NCBI GenBank assembly: GCA_964526645.1
Contig: CAZGJN010000001.1
Location: 180,995 to 244,994, forward strand
Origin: JADJNW01 sp964526645
Lineage (GTDB): Bacteria; Bacteroidota; Bacteroidia; Chitinophagales; Saprospiraceae
Direction: 5' to 3'
Length of the DNA: 64,000 bases
Shown: in pieces, positions 46,616 through 58,000 of the stretch
Layout of the letters: every line of letters begins with the position of its first letter
Position numbering within the stretch: the first letter of the stretch is position 1
The notes under the pieces: model-generated
Told to the model about the DNA's origin: nothing
The model's input: the letters and a program-made list of their open reading frames with translations, nothing else
The model's database searches: none
Program-made: the position numbers and the translations under genes

Positions 46616-47116
46616 TGTCATTTCGTAGCGCTGCATGACTACCGGTTTGCCAAAAGCATCAGAAGTTTGCTCTTCTACGAGACAAAAGCCAAATTTTTGG
46701 TACAGATGCAAGGCTGCCCCCAGTTCGCTGGTGGTCAAAAGGTAAGCAGATCGGTAGCCACATTGGCGCATAAAATCCATGTACAACTGCATCAAATAGC
46801 TGCCCAAGCCCATGCCCCGATACACCGGCAGGAGGATAAAATATCGAAGCTGAGCCACTGCTCCCCTGTTTTTCAAAGACAAAAACCCTATCATTTGGTT
46901 GTCGTGCTCGCAAATCCAGGCGCGCTCTTTTTCAGGATTGTATTCCTCGTAAAATTCGTGCAAACTGGAAGCAACATAAGACTCAAACGGTAGCCCGTAG
47001 CCATACTCCTCATAATATAATTTGCCATGCAAATACACCAAATAGCCCAGGTCGCCAGGGCGAAATTCCGTGCGAATATCAATGTTTTTGAATCGTAGCG
47101 TGGTAGATGCCTGCAT
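46610..47116 (-). CDS. GNAT-family N-acetyltransferase
   Basis: 168 residues from the ATG at 47116; an upstream ATG at 47167 is possible. The acetyl-CoA-binding signature is FILLPVYRGMGLGSYLMQLY (Q/RxxGxG/A in RGMGLG). It is followed by the typical strand-helix end LLTTSELGAALHLYQKFGFC. The N-terminal half has the usual beta-strand with AWICEHDNQMIGFLSL. The form resembles MarR-associated or small-molecule GNATs; no substrate can be named. The gene is the last chromosomal one before the CRISPR array, whose leader-distal end lies ~120 bp upstream of its start. Confidence 0.82.
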   Translation of the reverse strand: MQASTTLRFKNIDIRTEFRPGDLGYLVYLHGKLYYEEYGYGLPFESYVASSLHEFYEEYNPEKERAWICEHDNQMIGFLSLKNRGAVAQLRYFILLPVYRGMGLGSYLMQLYMDFMRQCGYRSAYLLTTSELGAALHLYQKFGFCLVEEQTSDAFGKPVVMQRYEMTL

Positions 47117-47237
47117 ATCTGAAAAAATTCGAGCACTCCAATTTACAAGAGTACCCGAATAATACAAAATATTTTGTGGTTTGCTTGGTTATTTTCTGTT
47201 CGGGTCTTATCTCTTGATGCCATTGCGCAAACTTCAC

Positions 47238-47467
47238 TTTTCAATTCCATAATGGTACGATTAAAAGGAAGGGCGAATTCCGTAAATTTGCTGTCCGTTT
47301 TCGCTGTTTCAATTCCATAATGGTACGATTAAAAGCGGGAGCTTCGACCGATTTTACGCAGAATCTTGTTGCGTTTCAATTCCATAATGGTACGATTAAA
47401 AGTTGTTTTTTTTTGTTTGGCAGATATTTTTTTTTGGGTTTCAATTCCATAATGGTACGATTAAAAG
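47238..47467 (-). repeat. Leader-distal array end: one T-variant repeat and three G-variant repeats
   Basis: Repeats start at 47238, 47306, 47373 and 47438. The first has T at the variable first base (A in crRNA sense), the next three have G (C in crRNA sense). Unlike many arrays, the outermost repeats are not otherwise degenerate. The T in repeat 1 may simply be flanking sequence beyond a trimmed end. Confidence 0.85.
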
Positions 47468-47506
47468 GATTTTCAAGCAGGATGTAACTGCAAACCTTAG
47501 TAACTA

Positions 47507-50500
47507 ATTTCAATTCCATAATGGTACGATTAAAAGCGCAGCCGCTTTTAAAGGCAGGCGCACAAGCAATATATTTCAATTCCATAATGGTACGATTAAA
47601 AGACAAAAGCGGCCTTTTAGATGCCGTTCTTCGTCTTTGATTTCAATTCCATAATGGTACGATTAAAAGACCGATGAGCTTAATTGAGCATAATATAGTA
47701 TTTTATTTCAATTCCATAATGGTACGATTAAAAGTCTTTCAGACGTTGAACCGCAAGCCAATAAGTGAGCATTTCAATTCCATAATGGTACGATTAAAAG
47801 TTAGGATCATAATACGAATAATTCGTAGCACCGCCAAATTTCAATTCCATAATGGTACGATTAAAAGGCGATCGCAACTTTAGCGGTAAGGAGATTTTTA
47901 GAAAGAATTTCAATTCCATAATGGTACGATTAAAAGATAGTCACCTGCACCAGAGACCGCGTTACCAAGTTATTTCAATTCCATAATGGTACGATTAAAA
48001 GCCGAACCAGCGACTGCGCCAGCTGCACCAATAACTGATTTCAATTCCATAATGGTACGATTAAAAGATGTACAGAGGGCAATCCCCTTCGACTTGATGT
48101 CGAATTTCAATTCCATAATGGTACGATTAAAAGTACAACTACCAATATATTACAGAAATAAAATATACAATTTCAATTCCATAATGGTACGATTAAAAGT
48201 TTCTACACGCCTCTGCAGTGTAAAACCTTATAGGTTATTTCAATTCCATAATGGTACGATTAAAAGAAACGGACAAGGGTTGTTGTCATCACAATATAGC
48301 ATAAGATTTCAATTCCATAATGGTACGATTAAAAGAAATGTTGTAAACAAATTGCGTCAAGTCGTAAATATTATTTCAATTCCATAATGGTACGATTAAA
48401 AGCAGAACCTGTTCCCGTGAATGTTATTAAAGATTTAACGCATTTCAATTCCATAATGGTACGATTAAAAGAATGGGAACACATTGCGGAAGCCTCATAT
48501 TTATGACATTTCAATTCCATAATGGTACGATTAAAAGTATTGCATGACTTTTAGTTTTTACGCAAGCAATGTAAAATTTCAATTCCATAATGGTACGATT
48601 AAAAGCGAAACCGTCAGGTTGTTTCCAATTTTCCAACCCTAATTTCAATTCCATAATGGTACGATTAAAAGGTAAGTGCGCCCTGCTCTCGCAGTGCCGA
48701 TAGATTAAATTTCAATTCCATAATGGTACGATTAAAAGCATAATCGAATAAGCATCCCTTGCAAGTTTCCATGAATTTCAATTCCATAATGGTACGATTA
48801 AAAGTATAGCGCCTTGCAATGCGCGTTCGGTATAAGCCTTATTTCAATTCCATAATGGTACGATTAAAAGACTATTCGGAGGAGATTCAAAGAAAAAATC
48901 ATCTTCTATTTCAATTCCATAATGGTACGATTAAAAGTCCTTCGGACATCGCCGGCATAGAGATAGATTTAGAATTTCAATTCCATAATGGTACGATTAA
49001 AAGAATAAACGGCGATATATTGACGAATAAAGATTTATCATTTCAATTCCATAATGGTACGATTAAAAGCCCCCCCATTTTTTTTGTTTGCTACATATTT
49101 TTTGTTATTTCAATTCCATAATGGTACGATTAAAAGTCGAAATTTTTTTAGTGACAGCAGTTTAATAGACAATTTCAATTCCATAATGGTACGATTAAAA
49201 GCGAAGAAAAAAACGCTTATTACAGATTACTAATAGAATTTCAATTCCATAATGGTACGATTAAAAGACCCATACAAGCATTTTGCGACGTGGTAAACGC
49301 TATTTCAATTCCATAATGGTACGATTAAAAGTAGTTGTCTCGATAGCCGAGTTCATTCTCGCAAAATCATTTCAATTCCATAATGGTACGATTAAAAGGA
49401 GTTGCAGGAGTTAAATTGCAAAAATGGATATTGTAATTTCAATTCCATAATGGTACGATTAAAAGAACAGAGCAATCTCCGTAAACAATAAACAAGTCTC
49501 TATTTCAATTCCATAATGGTACGATTAAAAGCCTGTTATCTCAAAGAAAATTTCCTCATCAAAATTATTTCAATTCCATAATGGTACGATTAAAAGATAT
49601 AATCCCTAAATAATTCTTCATGGGGTTTACTTTTATTTCAATTCCATAATGGTACGATTAAAAGCAAGTTTCCATGACGGCGTGCCGTTTGTCCATCTTA
49701 TTTCAATTCCATAATGGTACGATTAAAAGAACAAAGGCAGCAAAGCTGATGAATAGGAGAAAAAATTTCAATTCCATAATGGTACGATTAAAAGCAGGCA
49801 TTCCCATGCCTGCAATTTTTATAATAATAAAATTTCAATTCCATAATGGTACGATTAAAAGAAGCACAATAAAAGCACGATACGACTATGAACGCTAATT
49901 TCAATTCCATAATGGTACGATTAAAAGTGTGCAGAAGTACGCCAATAGATTTTCTTTTATTTCATTTCAATTCCATAATGGTACGATTAAAAGCGTTTCT
50001 GACCCAAATTTTCCGTCAACGCCGTATTGATTTCAATTCCATAATGGTACGATTAAAAGTCTGAGTAGCGCACAAAAAAAACCAATGTTCCATGATTTCA
50101 ATTCCATAATGGTACGATTAAAAGCTCCGAATATCTGGGAATGTATCCAAAGACAGCGTTATTTCAATTCCATAATGGTACGATTAAAAGGATACTCTGA
50201 AGGTATCCCTGTGGGCGAACATAATAATTTCAATTCCATAATGGTACGATTAAAAGGAAGAGTTGCAAAAGTCGAAGTCTTTAGATGCGGTCGTATTTCA
50301 ATTCCATAATGGTACGATTAAAAGTTTAATAGACAAGGGATATTTCTTGTCCAATCAGTATATTTCAATTCCATAATGGTACGATTAAAAGTTGAAAAAG
50401 CGTGGCAGATTGGTGGTGTGCATGTATTTCAATTCCATAATGGTACGATTAAAAGTTCCTCCTGTTTTTCGTCAATTTCTTCTACCAAGTATTTCAATTC

Positions 50501-53500
50501 CATAATGGTACGATTAAAAGGGGACGTGATGACGAAGGTAATCGGTATGACCAAAAACATTTCAATTCCATAATGGTACGATTAAAAGAGCTACCACCAC
50601 CGCCAGAAGGCGTATCTATAAAACTATTTCAATTCCATAATGGTACGATTAAAAGGACGTTTTTCCGCTTGATTTTGCTATTTTGTTTTCGTATTTCAAT
50701 TCCATAATGGTACGATTAAAAGATGCCAATATCATTAATGTTATTACCAAGATGGAGAAAAATTTCAATTCCATAATGGTACGATTAAAAGTTTTAGTTA
50801 TCTGCTTCATTTTCATTATATTTCGTTATTTCAATTCCATAATGGTACGATTAAAAGCTGTGAAAACCCATCAAAACCAGGCGTTTTTCCGGATTTCAAT
50901 TCCATAATGGTACGATTAAAAGACAGCGCGGTATTTATCCACCAGCGTGTCACAGCGCATTTCAATTCCATAATGGTACGATTAAAAGCTTATAATACCC
51001 TGTGTGTCTGACACCTTTAAATCAAATTTCAATTCCATAATGGTACGATTAAAAGGCGAGCCGGTGTCTCTATAATGAATTTCAGAAATAGTGATTTCAA
51101 TTCCATAATGGTACGATTAAAAGTTTAGATAGTTTCCCAATCACTTCACTCATTGTGAGATTTCAATTCCATAATGGTACGATTAAAAGCTCATTTGTGT
51201 CTTTGCTACGAATAATCGAAGCATATTTCAATTCCATAATGGTACGATTAAAAGTCCAATCTCTCCTACCACAGTCGTTTTTGCGTACAAATTTCAATTC
51301 CATAATGGTACGATTAAAAGTTAACATCATTTAAATTAAATATAATAGCGTGATAATGATTTCAATTCCATAATGGTACGATTAAAAGATGAAGCTTGTT
51401 TCCATGAGCGTTATGGACATGATGATTTCAATTCCATAATGGTACGATTAAAAGATTTATTTAAATCTGAATCTGACAGTAATAAGTCGTCTATTTCAAT
51501 TCCATAATGGTACGATTAAAAGCTTCTCTTGTTCATCTAAAATCTTATCTCTATAATATCGATTTCAATTCCATAATGGTACGATTAAAAGGGGGCAAGA
51601 AGAGCAAGAAAACGAAACATATTTGTCGATTTCAATTCCATAATGGTACGATTAAAAGTGTCTATCATAGTCCGCATCATGTCCATAACGCTCAATTTCA
51701 ATTCCATAATGGTACGATTAAAAGAATAGAAATGCGATCGCCAGGTAAAATATCCATCGTAATTTCAATTCCATAATGGTACGATTAAAAGTGCAAACTC
51801 GTTTTTTCTTTGTCCCCAATCGTTTGCTTATTTCAATTCCATAATGGTACGATTAAAAGACGAAAATTCCTTTAATCTATCATCGTTTCGATGTAGATTT
51901 CAATTCCATAATGGTACGATTAAAAGCCGAATATCGAGGAATATACCCAAAAACATCATTATTTCAATTCCATAATGGTACGATTAAAAGAAATTATTCA
52001 TTACTGCCATAAATTTAAGAATTTTTAATTTCAATTCCATAATGGTACGATTAAAAGTTCCTTTTGTATTTCTCTGGCTTTATCCAATACGTGCATTTCA
52101 ATTCCATAATGGTACGATTAAAAGATGAATTGGGATTTCAAGACCTAATAACGGAACAAAATTTCAATTCCATAATGGTACGATTAAAAGGCCTGCGAGG
52201 CATTGTATGTGTGGAGCCGGCTACCGCATTTCAATTCCATAATGGTACGATTAAAAGAAATAGCGAAACAGTATGACAACGAAAAAACTAACAGATTTCA
52301 ATTCCATAATGGTACGATTAAAAGCAACAAACCCCATTCCATCAAAAAGCACAATTTCGGCATTTCAATTCCATAATGGTACGATTAAAAGGAAAAATGA
52401 AATTAAAATTTAATATATGCCAAAAATATTTCAATTCCATAATGGTACGATTAAAAGGCATTACTGCTCCTAAAACCGCTTCCTCCAACTCAAATTTCAA
52501 TTCCATAATGGTACGATTAAAAGAACGTTCTGAAGAGCTTGTAATGATAAAAACACAATATTTCAATTCCATAATGGTACGATTAAAAGTGCGCCCCCCA
52601 TCCGTAATTCATTTCTTCAATCCGCTTATTTCAATTCCATAATGGTACGATTAAAAGAAAATCATTTAAGAACTTATTTTCAAAGGCTAAGTCATTTCAA
52701 TTCCATAATGGTACGATTAAAAGCCACCCCCTCCCGTCGAGTTGATTATATAAGGACTACATTTCAATTCCATAATGGTACGATTAAAAGACCCTCTTCG
52801 TTTTCCACAGCCATCTTCCTAACCTTTATTTCAATTCCATAATGGTACGATTAAAAGAATCTATTTCCCTAAAGTATTCATCAGAAATAAATTCATTTCA
52901 ATTCCATAATGGTACGATTAAAAGCTTTTTAACCCCTCCCTTTTCTTTTCTTTTTCTTTTGATTTCAATTCCATAATGGTACGATTAAAAGATCCAGGAT
53001 CTTCAACAGATTTTACGCAAAATACTTATTTCAATTCCATAATGGTACGATTAAAAGGTACCCCGTATTAAAGTTTCCGGTGTTCCAGTTGCATTTCAAT
53101 TCCATAATGGTACGATTAAAAGTTTTATAAGTTTATCTAATGATCGCGTTTGCTCTTGAGTATTTCAATTCCATAATGGTACGATTAAAAGTTTTAGCCA
53201 ATTCTTCATAAGGACGAACAGCTATAAATTTCAATTCCATAATGGTACGATTAAAAGGCGTTGCTCGACGCGCCTATTGTTACGCTGTTCGCATTTCAAT
53301 TCCATAATGGTACGATTAAAAGCGTTAACCCCCTGCGGGTACTCTTCCTTTTCTATCTCATTTCAATTCCATAATGGTACGATTAAAAGTATTTCGCGTT
53401 CTTTTGCGTTTATCCCTTGACTGTATATTTCAATTCCATAATGGTACGATTAAAAGTGCACTTGCACAATTCAGGATGGTGGGAAACGTGTCATTTCAAT

Positions 53501-54997
53501 TCCATAATGGTACGATTAAAAGAACTAACCGCATTTCCGCCCGATCCTTGTATTCTAATGATTTCAATTCCATAATGGTACGATTAAAAGCCATTAAGCC
53601 GGAACTTCCGGCAAAGTAAGTCGTGTAATTTCAATTCCATAATGGTACGATTAAAAGCGTCCAGATTTTCCGCAAGCTGATTTTGCCCAATAGTATTTCA
53701 ATTCCATAATGGTACGATTAAAAGAAGTTATTACTTCCACTAAAAATCCCATTTAAACCGCATTTCAATTCCATAATGGTACGATTAAAAGAGGTGGTAG
53801 ATATGTCGCAGCAAAATGATACATTGCCATTTCAATTCCATAATGGTACGATTAAAAGACAAAAATCTTTTAAAAATGGAAAAAGTGAATAATATATTTC
53901 AATTCCATAATGGTACGATTAAAAGTTTTGCGAAAATCTTTTGCACTTATCGTTTTCATTTTTATTTCAATTCCATAATGGTACGATTAAAAGAGTTTAA
54001 AAAAAGTGATGCTTTTAAGCTCTTAAAATCATATTTCAATTCCATAATGGTACGATTAAAAGGAGCATTCATCTTGCGCGGGTCTTGACATAAGCTGTTA
54101 TTTCAATTCCATAATGGTACGATTAAAAGGGAATACCGGCAACAGGAATACCGGCGATTTTAACGCATTTCAATTCCATAATGGTACGATTAAAAGGAGC
54201 ATTACTGCTCCTAAAACCGCTTCCTCCAACTCAAATTTCAATTCCATAATGGTACGATTAAAAGTGTCTCCAGTTCCTTCTCAAGTTCCTTTACTAATTT
54301 CATTTCAATTCCATAATGGTACGATTAAAAGTGGAAATCAAGATATTCAACTAAACATAAGTTCTCCATTTCAATTCCATAATGGTACGATTAAAAGTTA
54401 TGAAACTGTTGTTATTGACCCTAACACGAGCAAAATTTCAATTCCATAATGGTACGATTAAAAGCCAAGATCACCCGATTGACCGAGCTATCTATTTCGC
54501 ATTTCAATTCCATAATGGTACGATTAAAAGTTATTGCCTTTCCCTTATTTGTAAATAACTCAATTTATTTCAATTCCATAATGGTACGATTAAAAGTTTC
54601 AATCGCTTCTCGCTGTGAGCGATATTCTGCCCGCATTTCAATTCCATAATGGTACGATTAAAAGTCTCAAGCTGCCCAAGTTTATATTGCCACCATCAAC
54701 TATTTCAATTCCATAATGGTACGATTAAAAGCGGGATAAACGATTTAAAAAGCTAAAGCAAAGTATTCATTTCAATTCCATAATGGTACGATTAAAAGAG
54801 TTTAGGAGATGTAACCGTAGAAATATCACAACCTAATTTCAATTCCATAATGGTACGATTAAAAGAATTAAGGGGGGGGTATTGAGCGGTGCATATTCAA
54901 TATTTCAATTCCATAATGGTACGATTAAAAGTTACGGAGATTTCCGTCTCAAACTCGCTTTTATTGTATTTCAATTCCATAATGGTACGATTAAAAG
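47507..54997 (-). repeat. Array block of 113 consecutive A-variant repeats
   Basis: Every repeat from the one at 47507 through the one at 54968 (113 by hand count) has A at its first plus-strand base, giving a crRNA handle ending GAAAU. No G-variant repeat interrupts the block. Confidence 0.9.
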
Positions 54998-55033
54998 AAC
55001 GGCGTACAAGTACCTTCCTGCGCGTTTGCAAAC

Positions 55034-58000
55034 GTTTCAATTCCATAATGGTACGATTAAAAGGAACGACAGCCACGGCATCCAATGTCCTGCGGCTCGT
55101 CGTTTCAATTCCATAATGGTACGATTAAAAGCGCCGCCGCTTGTGGATTTAGCCATTTCGCAGCCTGGTTTCAATTCCATAATGGTACGATTAAAAGCTT
55201 CTATTTCGCGGTCGTAAATATCGAGCGAGCCAATGTTTCAATTCCATAATGGTACGATTAAAAGAAGCGAGGCTGCTTGGAGATGACTGGACACTTTTTA
55301 CGTTTCAATTCCATAATGGTACGATTAAAAGCCAGAACGTAGAAGTAGTTTCATTCGATTATTTTTTTGTTTCAATTCCATAATGGTACGATTAAAAGAA
55401 CAATACGCGGCGGGGTATTATTACTTTGGTTTACGTTTCAATTCCATAATGGTACGATTAAAAGTTGTCCAGCATTTTGAAAAACTCATCGGAGGTAAGG
55501 CAGGTTTCAATTCCATAATGGTACGATTAAAAGCCGCATCCGGCAAGTTATCCGCAATGATGTCAGATTGCGGGTTTCAATTCCATAATGGTACGATTAA
55601 AAGTGCGAAAGCCCCTGTCTTCATATTCGATGCCGCTACGTTTCAATTCCATAATGGTACGATTAAAAGCATTTTACTGTTTTTCAGCGTTTCATGCAAG
55701 TTATCGCTGTTTCAATTCCATAATGGTACGATTAAAAGTTCTTGTACTTCTGCCGCAACACTACCTACACTATGTTTCAATTCCATAATGGTACGATTAA
55801 AAGATAACGCGGATTGGGCGGCTGATGTTGGCAACCAACGTTTCAATTCCATAATGGTACGATTAAAAGTCTCCGCAACGCTACCTTTTACAAGTTCTTC
55901 AGCAGGTTTCAATTCCATAATGGTACGATTAAAAGCAAATTTCAGATTACGAAACAGCAAAATTTTATGTTGTTTCAATTCCATAATGGTACGATTAAAA
56001 GAGCACTAAAAATTGCTCAAGCTGTGTACCTTGCAAATGTTTCAATTCCATAATGGTACGATTAAAAGGATTTCGCCCTGGGCAAAAAATTTTGTTTTAT
56101 TGTCACGTTTCAATTCCATAATGGTACGATTAAAAGGCAAGCACAGCAACTACACCGCGTCAGGTCAACACATGTTTCAATTCCATAATGGTACGATTAA
56201 AAGTTGAAAATAGCGGCTTCGATGTTACAACACTAAATAAGTTTCAATTCCATAATGGTACGATTAAAAGGTAAATACGCCATCGTGTTCAAACTCCGCA
56301 AATCCACTGTTTCAATTCCATAATGGTACGATTAAAAGGATTCGATGCGGGATAATACAGGAGCGCACCGTAGCGGTTTCAATTCCATAATGGTACGATT
56401 AAAAGTTTTCAACATTCCGTTTCACGGATCTGGGAAAGAGGAAGTTTCAATTCCATAATGGTACGATTAAAAGTTCATCACGGCATGTGGGGAGGTATTG
56501 CAACGAAGTTTCAATTCCATAATGGTACGATTAAAAGAAAGGCAAAAAAAATAAACGCAGGAATATTGTGCTTGTTTCAATTCCATAATGGTACGATTAA
56601 AAGGTTGTACGGAATTGAAACCAATCAAGCCCGGCACAATGGTTTCAATTCCATAATGGTACGATTAAAAGGTGTTACAGATCGGCAAAACATCCCTACA
56701 CAGCCCAGGTTTCAATTCCATAATGGTACGATTAAAAGCACCAAACCCCCCTTTGAAATTCAGACATGCTGAATTTGTTTCAATTCCATAATGGTACGAT
56801 TAAAAGGGCGAAGATGTTGGGCAACGATTTTTGTTTACTTTGTTTCAATTCCATAATGGTACGATTAAAAGATGACTCCAAATAGTTTTTTTATGATTCA
56901 CAATCCCGTTTCAATTCCATAATGGTACGATTAAAAGGAAGATACGGTTTTCGAGGAATTTTTGAAGCCCGGCGGTTTCAATTCCATAATGGTACGATTA
57001 AAAGAACAGCCGCAATACTTTTAAGTCAGTTGATGTATTGGGTTTCAATTCCATAATGGTACGATTAAAAGTTAAAATTGCAAGCCTGATAAATATATCC
57101 TGTGTGGGTTTCAATTCCATAATGGTACGATTAAAAGCTGATTTGATGGGTGCAAAATTTATTTATACGATGTTTCAATTCCATAATGGTACGATTAAAA
57201 GCCCTGGCGGAATTGGTAGTAAAAATATAGCAACTTAGTTTCAATTCCATAATGGTACGATTAAAAGATTCAGCATGTCTGAATTTCAAAGGGGGGTTTG
57301 GTGTAGTTTCAATTCCATAATGGTACGATTAAAAGTTGAAGTATTTCACCTGAAAGCGGACGTGGAGCTTTGTGTTTCAATTCCATAATGGTACGATTAA
57401 AAGCAATTTTAGTTGTCGCAATCGTTTCTGGTGTAGCAGGTTTCAATTCCATAATGGTACGATTAAAAGCACCGATGAAATAACCGGGTTAAACGGCTAT
57501 TCGTTGTTTCAATTCCATAATGGTACGATTAAAAGTAAAATGTCAGCGCCGTTCCTTCGCTAAGAACGAAGTTTCAATTCCATAATGGTACGATTAAAAG
57601 TCGGTGCGCTCTGCGATCATTGCTGCCACTTGTTCGGGTTTCAATTCCATAATGGTACGATTAAAAGCCCCAACACACATGTTTGATTTATCGGAAATAA
57701 TAGTTTCAATTCCATAATGGTACGATTAAAAGTGCAAGCACAGCAACTACACCGCGTCAGGTCAACACATGTTTCAATTCCATAATGGTACGATTAAAAG
57801 ACAGTTTACTGCCTTTCAATATCCGAATTCTCAGTAGTTTCAATTCCATAATGGTACGATTAAAAGAGTATTTGTCGCAAGTCACGCCGCACCTCTGGCA
57901 AGTTTCAATTCCATAATGGTACGATTAAAAGTCGCTTTTGCACCCTGAAAGGTGCGTTTACTTGCTGTTTCAATTCCATAATGGTACGATTAAAAGGTGG

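Noticed and set aside
48739..49699. Possible 13-nt overlap (CAAGTTTCCATGA) between spacers 48739-48774 and 49665-49699
   Set aside because: A 13-base match is about what is expected by chance among ~9 kb of spacer sequence, so I do not claim they come from one target.
49137..50361. Shared TTTAATAGACA at the end of one spacer and the start of another
   Set aside because: Eleven AT-rich bases are within chance expectation.
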